A stretch of DNA of 64,000 bases from Candidatus Thermochlorobacter aerophilus (lineage in GTDB: Bacteria > Bacteroidota > Chlorobiia > Chlorobiales > Thermochlorobacteraceae). This document shows positions 54,308 to 61,946 of the stretch, in pieces (the stretch's first letter is position 1; each line of letters begins with the position of its first letter). Under the pieces are notes generated by a model that was not told where the DNA came from, did no database searches, and saw only the letters and a list, made by a program, of their open reading frames with translations. Both the position numbers and the translations under genes were made by a program. Location of the stretch: NCBI GenBank assembly GCA_002794105.1, contig PHFL01000060.1:22231-86230 (forward strand), written 5' to 3'.

Positions 54308-55636
54308 ATGGCAGTCAAAGATGCAACTCAGAATGAAGTAGAACAGCGGCTCGCTGAAATTGAAGAGGAACTAGCAAACCTACGCGAAGAACAGCGGCGC
54401 ATTCAGGCAAAATGGCAAGCCGAAAAAGAAGTCATTACGCGCATTCGTGAGCTCAAAGAGCAAATTGAGCAAGCGAAAATTCAGGCAGAAGAATACGAAC
54501 GACAAGGCGATTTTGGCAAGGTTGCAGAAATCCGTTATGGCACCATTGTTACGCTGCAAAAACAGCTCAATGAAGCCAAGCAAAAAATGGAAGAGATGCA
54601 AAGAAATGGTGCCATGATAAAAGAAGAAATTGGTGCTGAAGAAGTAGCTGAAGTGGTATCCAAGTGGACAGGCATTCCAGTTACCAAGATGTTACAGTCG
54701 GAGCGCACCAAGCTCCTGCACATGGAAGAAGAACTGCATAAGCGAGTGGTTGGGCAAGATGATGCTATTCGCGCCATCAGTGAAGCAGTGCGACGCGCTC
54801 GTGCTGGGCTTAGTGATGAGCGTCGCCCAATTGGTTCCTTCATCTTTTTGGGGACTACAGGCGTTGGGAAAACTGAACTAGCACGCAGCCTTGCTGAGTA
54901 TCTCTTCAACGATGAAAATGCTCTGATTCGCATCGACATGTCTGAATACATGGAACCGCACAGCGTCAGTCGTCTCATTGGTGCGCCGCCCGGATATGTG
55001 GGCTACGATGAAGGCGGACAACTAACCGAAGCCGTGCGTAGAAGACCATTTTCAGTCATTTTGCTCGACGAAATCGAAAAAGCTCATCCCGATGTGTTCA
55101 ACATTCTTCTGCAAGTCTTGGATGATGGGCGACTGACAGACAACAAAGGACATGTAGTCAATTTCAAGAACACTATCATCATCATGACAAGCAACTTAGG
55201 CGCGCATCTTATCCAAGACCAGATGCAACTGCTCAACGACAGCAACCGTCAGGAGATTATGTCGCGCCTGCGCATTGAGCTCTTTGAGATGCTGCGCAAG
55301 AAAATGCGACCGGAGTTTCTCAACCGCATTGATGAAATCATTGTTTTTGCACCGCTTACACGCGAAGAAATCGCCGCTATTGTAGACATTCAATTCCAAC
55401 GCATTGCAGAAACCGCAAAGAAGCAAAACATTACACTTACACTGTCAGATGAAGCCAAAGATTGGTTAGGTCAGCTTGGCTATGACCCCAGCTTTGGTGC
55501 AAGACCGCTCAAGCGTGTCATGCAAAAGTATATTGTCAATGCACTGGCAGAAAAAATTCTTAAAGGCGAGATTGCAGAAGGTGATAATGTAGAGATTGTC
55601 CTAAACGATAGACAACTGGAATTTAGAAAGCGCTAA
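54308..55636 (+). CDS. Short ClpB-like protein: partial M domain plus NBD2 only
   Basis: The 442-residue protein matches the C-terminal half of the disaggregase ClpB. It starts inside the coiled-coil middle domain ([31 protein letters not shown]) and passes through [20 protein letters not shown] complete second AAA+ domain follows: Walker A GTTGVGKT (182-189), pore loop GYVGYDEGG, Walker [13 protein letters not shown], sensor 1 [14 protein letters not shown], and sensor 2 GARPLKR. The N domain and NBD1 are absent. The 160 bp upstream are non-coding and hold a promoter-like element, so this looks like a standalone gene. folK follows directly after its stop codon. Confidence 0.85.
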   Translation: MAVKDATQNEVEQRLAEIEEELANLREEQRRIQAKWQAEKEVITRIRELKEQIEQAKIQAEEYERQGDFGKVAEIRYGTIVTLQKQLNEAKQKMEEMQRNGAMIKEEIGAEEVAEVVSKWTGIPVTKMLQSERTKLLHMEEELHKRVVGQDDAIRAISEAVRRARAGLSDERRPIGSFIFLGTTGVGKTELARSLAEYLFNDENALIRIDMSEYMEPHSVSRLIGAPPGYVGYDEGGQLTEAVRRRPFSVILLDEIEKAHPDVFNILLQVLDDGRLTDNKGHVVNFKNTIIIMTSNLGAHLIQDQMQLLNDSNRQEIMSRLRIELFEMLRKKMRPEFLNRIDEIIVFAPLTREEIAAIVDIQFQRIAETAKKQNITLTLSDEAKDWLGQLGYDPSFGARPLKRVMQKYIVNALAEKILKGEIAEGDNVEIVLNDRQLEFRKR

Positions 55637-56137
55637 ATGGCAATTGCCTACATTGGTTTGGGCTCAAACTTGGGCGATAGATTTGCCTATCTGCAAGCTG
55701 CGCTCCAAAAGCTGAAGGAGTTGCCGCATACTACGGTTGAGGGAGTCTCACGCATCTATGAAACTCCGCCGTTGGGCATGGTGCATCAGCCCGCTTTTCT
55801 CAACGCCGTGGCTAAGCTGCAAACCACACTGAAGCCCACAGACCTGCTCGAGCACCTGAAAGCCATTGAAAGACAGTTGGGACGACCAGAACACTATGCA
55901 CGCTGGAGCGCACGTGTGATTGACTTAGATATTTTGCTCTATGACGATTTGGTGATGCAACTAACCCACCTAACCATTCCACATCCGGAACTGACACGCC
56001 GCAAGTTTGCTATGCAACCGCTTTTAGACCTTGCCGACCCAATTCACCCACTTTTTAAGCAGCCCATCTCCAACCTGCTCGAGCATACTGAAGACACTTC
56101 CACTGTGGCGGCACTGCACCAAATGCTGCAACTGTAA
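55637..56137 (+). CDS. folK: 6-hydroxymethyl-7,8-dihydropterin pyrophosphokinase
   Basis: FolK transfers pyrophosphate from ATP to hydroxymethyl-dihydropterin in folate synthesis. The 166-residue protein has YIGLGSNLGDRFAYLQAAL at the start, YETPPLGMVHQPAFLNAV, and RWSARVIDLDILLYDD (usually RWGPRTIDLDIL), followed by PHPELTRRKFAM.PLLDL. The ATG follows the ClpB-like stop codon without a gap, so translation is probably coupled. Confidence 0.92.
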   Translation: MAIAYIGLGSNLGDRFAYLQAALQKLKELPHTTVEGVSRIYETPPLGMVHQPAFLNAVAKLQTTLKPTDLLEHLKAIERQLGRPEHYARWSARVIDLDILLYDDLVMQLTHLTIPHPELTRRKFAMQPLLDLADPIHPLFKQPISNLLEHTEDTSTVAALHQMLQL

Positions 56138-56312
56138 ACCCTAGTTTTGTGGAGCGAAAGCAAATGCTTAGATTTTCGAGCCAACGCAGCCCCGCAACAT
56201 GTAACAGTTACTGGCTGGTTATTCCGTAGCAGTATCTTCATGGCTGAAAAAAGCACAATCATTTACCCTAATAACTACGAGCAAACCTGCTTTAGATGGA
56301 AAGGCAACTTAC

Positions 56313-57761
56313 ATGGAGCAAAGACAGAGCAACAAATGGCTTAAAACCTTACGCCTGACCCTTCAGCGCAAATACACGCTGACCTTTTCGCTCATCTTTC
56401 TGGGCGTAATCATCTACCTGATTTCCTCGCTGCTAAGTGAAGAAGAACGAGATTTCGTAGACTATGCCAACGAAAACTTCAAGACGATTTTTCTGACCAT
56501 CAATGCAATGGGTGAAGAGGCAATGTCGGTGGGCTCGCGCGATAGGCTGGCACTCAAAACCGTCATTAAAAGCATCTTTGAGTCAGAGATAAAAGGACTG
56601 GAGAAAATTTTCTTTGTGCGCTACAATCCTCAGAAAGATGAATACCGCTACTTCGTCTATTACGACAAGGCAGGACAAGACTTTACAGACTCTCTTGTGT
56701 CAGCAGCAGAGATATCAACGATCGAGGAACGCGCGGCAAAATTTCAAGTCATAGAAAATGGCAGAGTGTATCTGACGCAAAAGGTGGTCTATAAAACACC
56801 AATTAAGGATGTGTTTTTAGGGTATAGTCAGCTGGTGTTTTCTTACGACCACATCAGTAAGGTCATCGCCAAGCGGCGACAAGACCACTTGACCTTGGGC
56901 ATGCTATGTTTTCTGTTGTCGCTGGTTATCATCAGTATAGTAACGGCGCTGCTGATTCGCCGCATCAAGTTGCTAAATGAGGCGACAAGAGAAGTGTCGC
57001 AAGGTAAGCTGGATACAGTGCCCGTGAAAGGCAGCGATGAAATCGCAGAACTGACACACTCTTACAATGAGATGATTTTAGGCTTGCGAGAACGCTTACT
57101 GATGTCGCGCTATGTGTCGCAGTCGACCATAGGACTGATTCGTCAAAAGCGCATGGAAGATATAGATTTGGGCGGCTCTCGTGAGCATTTGTGTATTTTC
57201 TTCTCGGATATTCGCGGCTTTACAAAGTTTTCAGAGCAGCATGATGCCCAAAAAGTGGTCATTTACCTCAATCATCTGCTCAATATGCAAGTGCAACTGA
57301 TTCGCGAGCACGGTGGGGATATTGATAAGTTCGTTGGCGATGAAGTGATGGCGATTTTCACGGGGGAAGAGAAAGAAGCAAGAGCTATTGAAGCAGCTAT
57401 TGCCGTGCAGCGTCGCATGAGCCAGTTAGTGTCCGAAGACACACTGTTTAGCGAACTCAGAGTTGGAATCGGCATCAATACAGGTGAAGTGGTGGTCGGC
57501 AACATTGGTTCGCGTGATAGAATGGACTACACGGCTATTGGTGATGTAGTCAATACAGCGGCTCGGCTATGCAGTGCCGCAGAAGCTGGAGAGATTATCG
57601 TAACCGAGGATGTGAAAACGAAATTGCCAAAGTCCATCGCGTTAGATGGACCATTCAATTTACCTCTCAAAAATAAATCCAGTAACATTAACCTATACAA
57701 AGTCATTTATGACCAAGTTAAGCGAAATGTGCCGCTGCATCAGGACGGCGTGGTGGCTTAG
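56313..57761 (+). CDS. Membrane-bound class III adenylate/guanylate cyclase with HAMP domain
   Basis: The 482-residue protein has two membrane helices (about 22-42 and 193-215) that flank a sensor region of about 150 residues predicted to lie in the periplasm. A HAMP domain follows (IRRIKLLNEATREVSQGKLD), then the cyclase domain: FFSDIRGFTKFSE with the metal Asp, GGDIDKFVGDEVMAIF, RVGIGINTGEVVVGNIGSRDRMDYTAIGD and VNTAARLC. The RMDYTAIGD segment is found in many bacterial adenylate cyclases. It probably makes cAMP in response to an external signal. The downstream lipoprotein gene overlaps its 3' end. Confidence 0.88.
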   Translation: MEQRQSNKWLKTLRLTLQRKYTLTFSLIFLGVIIYLISSLLSEEERDFVDYANENFKTIFLTINAMGEEAMSVGSRDRLALKTVIKSIFESEIKGLEKIFFVRYNPQKDEYRYFVYYDKAGQDFTDSLVSAAEISTIEERAAKFQVIENGRVYLTQKVVYKTPIKDVFLGYSQLVFSYDHISKVIAKRRQDHLTLGMLCFLLSLVIISIVTALLIRRIKLLNEATREVSQGKLDTVPVKGSDEIAELTHSYNEMILGLRERLLMSRYVSQSTIGLIRQKRMEDIDLGGSREHLCIFFSDIRGFTKFSEQHDAQKVVIYLNHLLNMQVQLIREHGGDIDKFVGDEVMAIFTGEEKEARAIEAAIAVQRRMSQLVSEDTLFSELRVGIGINTGEVVVGNIGSRDRMDYTAIGDVVNTAARLCSAAEAGEIIVTEDVKTKLPKSIALDGPFNLPLKNKSSNINLYKVIYDQVKRNVPLHQDGVVA

Positions 57762-58554
57762 CCTTGCCCTCATAGCGATTGGCTGCGGTAGCGCACAGCC
57801 GACGGCAGACGAAAAACTCAATAATCGGCTTACGCGCAATGAAAAAATCATGTATATCTACAACCGCGCTGTGGCAAATTTTGAACGAGGCAAACAAACA
57901 CTTAACCCTAAACTTTTAGAGAGCGCAAAGTATGAACTCATGTTTCTGGCAGGAGAATTCAAGCACGACTCTTCTATCGCTAAGCTCAAAGAAATAGATG
58001 CATTCTATGCCGAGACCATCACGAACTACAAAGAACTTATTGAAAGCACAAAGCCAAAACAGGATACCTTGCTTTTAGCCAGCTATTACAAAAGAGCATT
58101 GACGTTGGCACCCGATTTTAGCGAGGCTAAAGAGTTCCTAAAAGCAAATGAGAGCATCATCAAAAGATTGCTTCAAGAAAATTTGGAAAAAGCCAGCGCC
58201 GCTCTCAAAGCCAAAAACTATGCCCGTGCACAGCGCTACTACACACGCGTGCTTGCCTACGACTACGATAACATGGAAGCACAAAACGGCTTAGCAGAAG
58301 CAACAAGATTACGTCGTCAGCTGAACCTACAACAAAGCGAAGTGCCAAAAACCGGAGAGCAACAAAAGACAAAAACACTATCTGACGCAGAAAAAGAACA
58401 GCTCTACCAAGCTGCAAAAGCTGCTTTCGAAGCCAAAGAATACCTCAAAGCACGTGAGCTATGGCTCGCTATTGGCGACCGCCGCTATAAAGATGTATCT
58501 GATTACTTACAACGCACAGTCGAAAAAATTGAGGCACTGCGACTTGAGGACTAA
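57709..58554 (+). CDS. Lipoprotein with helical (TPR-like) repeats
   Basis: ATG 57709 (another at 57727) gives about 281 residues with the lipoprotein signal LSLALIAIGCGSAQ. Helical pairs such as YYKRALTLAPDFSEAKEFL, NYARAQRYYTRVLAYDYDN and AAFEAKEYLKARELW are TPR-like. The gene overlaps the 3' end of the cyclase by about 50 bp in another frame, so the two are co-transcribed; the lipoprotein may act in the same signalling or in cell-envelope assembly. No enzyme motif is visible. Confidence 0.75.
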   Translation: MTKLSEMCRCIRTAWWLSLALIAIGCGSAQPTADEKLNNRLTRNEKIMYIYNRAVANFERGKQTLNPKLLESAKYELMFLAGEFKHDSSIAKLKEIDAFYAETITNYKELIESTKPKQDTLLLASYYKRALTLAPDFSEAKEFLKANESIIKRLLQENLEKASAALKAKNYARAQRYYTRVLAYDYDNMEAQNGLAEATRLRRQLNLQQSEVPKTGEQQKTKTLSDAEKEQLYQAAKAAFEAKEYLKARELWLAIGDRRYKDVSDYLQRTVEKIEALRLED

Positions 58555-58633
58555 AGCTCTGGGGCGGACTTTGGCGGCAATGATAAAGAAGCAAGCACTA
58601 CGACAACGAAAAAATGAATAAATCTAAGATAAC

Positions 58634-59776
58634 CTATGCCAACACAGGCAAAAAGCGCAAGGCTTCTTGATAGACCTCCTCAACTTCAATCAACTTCATG
58701 CACTCTTTTGTGCCAGTGGGGCAATCAATTCCAAAACAGTATTTGCAGTCAACGTCTTTTCGCAAAACTGAAACACGCTCCGAAGGTTCAATCCAAAGGT
58801 TTTCGTAATCGCGTGCGCTCATGAGCACAACCATCGGCGTATTGGTGCAATTTCCGATATGCATGACGCCCGTATCAACAGTGATGAAGAGTTGGCAGAG
58901 TTCAATCAATTCTTTAAGCGTGTGAATGCTGGTTTTTCCAACAAGCGAAATGGCGCGAGGAGAATTGAGTTCCGAAAGAATCGCATCAACTTGATGGCGT
59001 TCTCGTTCCGCCCCGCTGAAGAACAAGATGACATTCGGATTTTCAAGCAATCGTTTGCAAAGCGCAACCCACTTTTCCTTGAACCAATGTTTTGACGAAA
59101 AATTGCTCCCTTGATGAATCATAATCGGAATCGATGAGGACGAGCAATGCGTGCGCAAAAGCTCTTGTGCCTGTGCTTTGTCGCTTGCCGTCGTCGGTAG
59201 CCAAAGATGCGTTGAAGGAACCGGAATGCCTGCAAATTCAAAAAGTTGCTGGTTGCGAGAAACGTAGCTAAGTGAAGGAGAAAGCGTGGGAACAATATTG
59301 TTCAAAAACCCTCTTGAGTCGACATCGTAGCCCAAACGGTAAGTGGCACCGGTCAGAAACGCAATAATCGGGTATTTAAGAGACGTTTCTTCAGCATCAA
59401 GAATGGCTAAATCGTAACGCTCGCGCCGAATTTCCTTTAGCAACTTGAACAAAAGAGACAACTTCTTTTCGCCTTTTCCCCAGAACCAAAACTTATCGAC
59501 ATAAAATCGCCGAATGTGAGGCATATTCTTGCAAACTTCGTAACTGACGCTATTGCAAAGCACATCAATCTCCAATTGCTTACCGTAGCGTTCTAACAAG
59601 GCTTTGGCGCAAGGCGTGAAGACCAGCGTATCGCCAAGCTGCTGTAAGTGAATGAGCAAAATTTTCTTAATCTTGCCTGCTTCAATTTGCTTAGCAATAA
59701 AATGGGGCTCTCTGTAACGCTTGACTCTGAATACAATTGAGCCAATGCGGGAAAAAAGCGTAAAAAGAATGCGCAT
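58634..59776 (-). CDS. Glycosyltransferase family 9 (heptosyltransferase-like)
   Basis: The 380-residue product from ATG 59776 (a TTG at 59842 would add 22 residues) has the GT9 pattern: KKILLIHLQQLGDTLVFTP, CNSVSYEVCKNMPHI, MIHQGSNFSSKHWFKEKWV, and LFITVDTGVMHIGNCTNTPMV. Such enzymes add sugars, often heptose from ADP-heptose, to the lipopolysaccharide core. A four-Cys patch near the C-terminus (CKYCFGIDCPTGTKEC) is unusual and might bind metal. The donor is unknown. Confidence 0.83.
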   Translation of the reverse strand: MRILFTLFSRIGSIVFRVKRYREPHFIAKQIEAGKIKKILLIHLQQLGDTLVFTPCAKALLERYGKQLEIDVLCNSVSYEVCKNMPHIRRFYVDKFWFWGKGEKKLSLLFKLLKEIRRERYDLAILDAEETSLKYPIIAFLTGATYRLGYDVDSRGFLNNIVPTLSPSLSYVSRNQQLFEFAGIPVPSTHLWLPTTASDKAQAQELLRTHCSSSSIPIMIHQGSNFSSKHWFKEKWVALCKRLLENPNVILFFSGAERERHQVDAILSELNSPRAISLVGKTSIHTLKELIELCQLFITVDTGVMHIGNCTNTPMVVLMSARDYENLWIEPSERVSVLRKDVDCKYCFGIDCPTGTKECMKLIEVEEVYQEALRFLPVLA

Positions 59777-59932
59777 TTGAAAAGCAATTTTGTTCAACAA
59801 GAACAGTAAGTCGTAAGAGTTATATGCTAGCCCAAATTGCAAGTTAAGTCAAGTGCAAGAAAGCAAAAACCCGCACAGTGCCAAAAGCGGAACAGCATGC
59901 TAAGTAAAAAACGAGACACTGAGACTTGACGA

Positions 59933-60847
59933 CTAAAGTTCTGGCGCAGACTTGGTAGTGATGACAAAGACAGCAAGCACCATAAGCGCCGCGGCGACTA
60001 ACATCTGCCCAGTGATAGGTTCGCGTCCGATAGCCCAGCCCAAAAATACAGCTACGACAGGATTCACATAAGCGTAAGTGGCAACACGACTGGGCGGTGC
60101 AACACGCGCCAGCCAATTGTAAGCAGTATAAGCCACGATAGAACCGAAGATAATGAGATAGCCCAAGGCAATCCACGACGACCAAGCAACATGCGCCAGC
60201 GAAAACTGCGACCACTCGCCGCGCAGCGTGCCCGTAGCAAGTTGCAAAAGTCCGCCAACCAGCATTTGCATAGATGTGGCTTGAAGAGCAGAAGCTGGCC
60301 ACGACGCACGTCTGACATAGAGCGACCCAATTGCCCAAGCCAGTGTCGCAGCAATCACGGCGGCAACCCCAGCGTAATCTATGTGGAGCCCTTCGGAAAA
60401 AAGTCCATCGCCAACCAACAGGATGGCGCCTATGGTGCCGACAAAGAGCCCAAACCAAATAGCAGTACTGGGCATCTCCCCGCCCAGAGCCAGCCACTGA
60501 AGCAGAACAATCCAGAGCGGTTCAGTGGTGATGAGCAGTGCCGCGACGCTCGAGGAAATGTGTTGCTCTGCCCACACCACACAGCCATTGCCGATAAAAA
60601 GCATCAAAGTGCCAAGCACAATGGCGCTTCGCCAGTGCTCCACTGACGGTGCCGGGTGACGCCACGACGTGAAAAGATAGACCAGCGTGCCTGCCGTCAG
60701 AAAACGCAGTCCGCCCATGAGAAAAGGCGGAATCGTGGAAATGGCGAAACGAATGGCAAGGTAAGTTGAGCCCCAGATAAGATAGACGGCAAGAAATGCC
60801 AAAATCAAAAGTACAGGGTGAGCGGTGCGCGTTGATGTAACAGCCAT
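59933..60847 (-). CDS. EamA/DMT-superfamily transporter
   Basis: The 304-residue membrane protein has ten predicted helices in two EamA repeats. Typical segments are FLAVYLIWGSTYLAIRFAI near residue 15, GGLRFLTAG, LLITTEPLWIVLLQ near 110, and ATYAYVNPVVAVFLGWAIGREP near 255. It probably exports amino acids or metabolites; the substrate is not predictable. The 90 bp between it and the GT9 gene show nothing. Confidence 0.87.
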   Translation of the reverse strand: MAVTSTRTAHPVLLILAFLAVYLIWGSTYLAIRFAISTIPPFLMGGLRFLTAGTLVYLFTSWRHPAPSVEHWRSAIVLGTLMLFIGNGCVVWAEQHISSSVAALLITTEPLWIVLLQWLALGGEMPSTAIWFGLFVGTIGAILLVGDGLFSEGLHIDYAGVAAVIAATLAWAIGSLYVRRASWPASALQATSMQMLVGGLLQLATGTLRGEWSQFSLAHVAWSSWIALGYLIIFGSIVAYTAYNWLARVAPPSRVATYAYVNPVVAVFLGWAIGREPITGQMLVAAALMVLAVFVITTKSAPEL

Positions 60848-60904
60848 GAAAGTTTTTTGAACAATTTTATGGCATGAAACATCAACGCGCCAAGGAGAAT
60901 TTTG

Positions 60905-61777
60905 TTACTTGCTCTGCTTTTTGCCCTTTGCTTTTTTAGCAGGCTTTGCAGACTTGCCCTTGCTTGGAGCTGACTTGCCACCGCCACTTTTTGCAAGCTG
61001 TATCAGCTCGCTAAGGTCTGGAATAAGAATGATTTCAATGCGCCGATTTTTGGCTCGGGCTTCGGGCGTGTTGCGAGGGTCGGCAGGATAATGCTCCCCA
61101 CGCCCCGCGGCAATAACACGCTTCGGGTTCACTTTGCCGACTTCTGTAAGGTAACGCACAACTTCAGTAGCGCGTAAGACGCTCAAATCCCAGTTGTCCT
61201 TTACATTCTCAAGTTTTGTGATGGGCGTCGTATCTGTATGCCCCTCGACTTGAATGGTAAGGTCTGGATTTTCATTCAAGACACTGGCAAGTTTGTCCAG
61301 AGCTTTTTTGCCCTTTTCATCAATCGTGGTGCTGCCCAGTGGAAAAACAAGTTTGTTGGAAAGCGAGACATAGACATTATCGCCTTTTATGTAGACATCC
61401 AGTCCGCTATCCTTGAAGCTAAAGAGGGCAGAGTTCAGGGCATTTTGAAGTTTTTGAAGTTTGGCATCGCGTGCGGCAAGCTGCTTTTCTAATGCACTGG
61501 CGCGCTGCTCAAGGTCGGCTAAGTTCTTTTGGGCTTCTTCTTGCAGTTTTCGCTCTCGCTGTTCGGCGGCAGCAAGGCGAGCTCGGAGGTCAGCCGAATC
61601 GCGCCGTAGAGCGGCATTCTGAGCTTCTAGTGCACGGATTTCGGCGGTCAGAGAATCCTGCATTTTCTTCTTATCACGCTCTAAGGCATCGACAGCTTCC
61701 TGCGAGACGCCACATGACATCAAAAGTGTAGAAAGGGCAACAGAAACAGTCAGCAGAAATGAAGTGTGTTTATGCAT
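60905..61777 (-). CDS. OmpA-family lipoprotein with coiled coil
   Basis: ATG 61777 gives 290 residues. A lipobox (LSTLLMSCGVS) precedes a coiled coil of about 80 residues (EIRALEAQNAALRRDSADLR) and a C-terminal OmpA peptidoglycan-binding domain with VEGHTDTTPI and RRIEIILIPD, then a Lys/Ala/Gly-rich basic tail (GKSAKPAKKAKGKKQ). It likely anchors the outer membrane to peptidoglycan. The basic tail is unusual. A TAnnTTTG element lies 47 bp upstream. Confidence 0.87.
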   Translation of the reverse strand: MHKHTSFLLTVSVALSTLLMSCGVSQEAVDALERDKKKMQDSLTAEIRALEAQNAALRRDSADLRARLAAAEQRERKLQEEAQKNLADLEQRASALEKQLAARDAKLQKLQNALNSALFSFKDSGLDVYIKGDNVYVSLSNKLVFPLGSTTIDEKGKKALDKLASVLNENPDLTIQVEGHTDTTPITKLENVKDNWDLSVLRATEVVRYLTEVGKVNPKRVIAAGRGEHYPADPRNTPEARAKNRRIEIILIPDLSELIQLAKSGGGKSAPSKGKSAKPAKKAKGKKQSK

Positions 61778-61823
61778 CGGTGATGAAGTTAGGTTAATGA
61801 AAACGGTTGCTTGAAAAGCAAGG

Positions 61824-61831
61824 CAAAGATA
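61824..61831 (-). promoter_or_regulatory. TAnnTTTG element upstream of the OmpA-family gene
   Basis: On the minus strand TATCTTTG lies 46 bp before ATG 61777, matching the elements before several plus-strand genes. Confidence 0.4.
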
Positions 61832-61946
61832 CGACGACAAGGTAGCTATGAAAAGGTGGGCAGTGGGGGCTTGTGAGATACATCACGCTTGCAGAAAGCT
61901 GTGCCAAAACTCTATTTTGTAAGAACAAACTCAAAACAAAAGTGCA

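Noticed and set aside
59844-60497. 217-codon minus-strand ORF overlapping the EamA transporter
   Set aside because: It is an out-of-frame shadow of the transporter on the same strand, with Cys/His/Trp-rich content and no motif.
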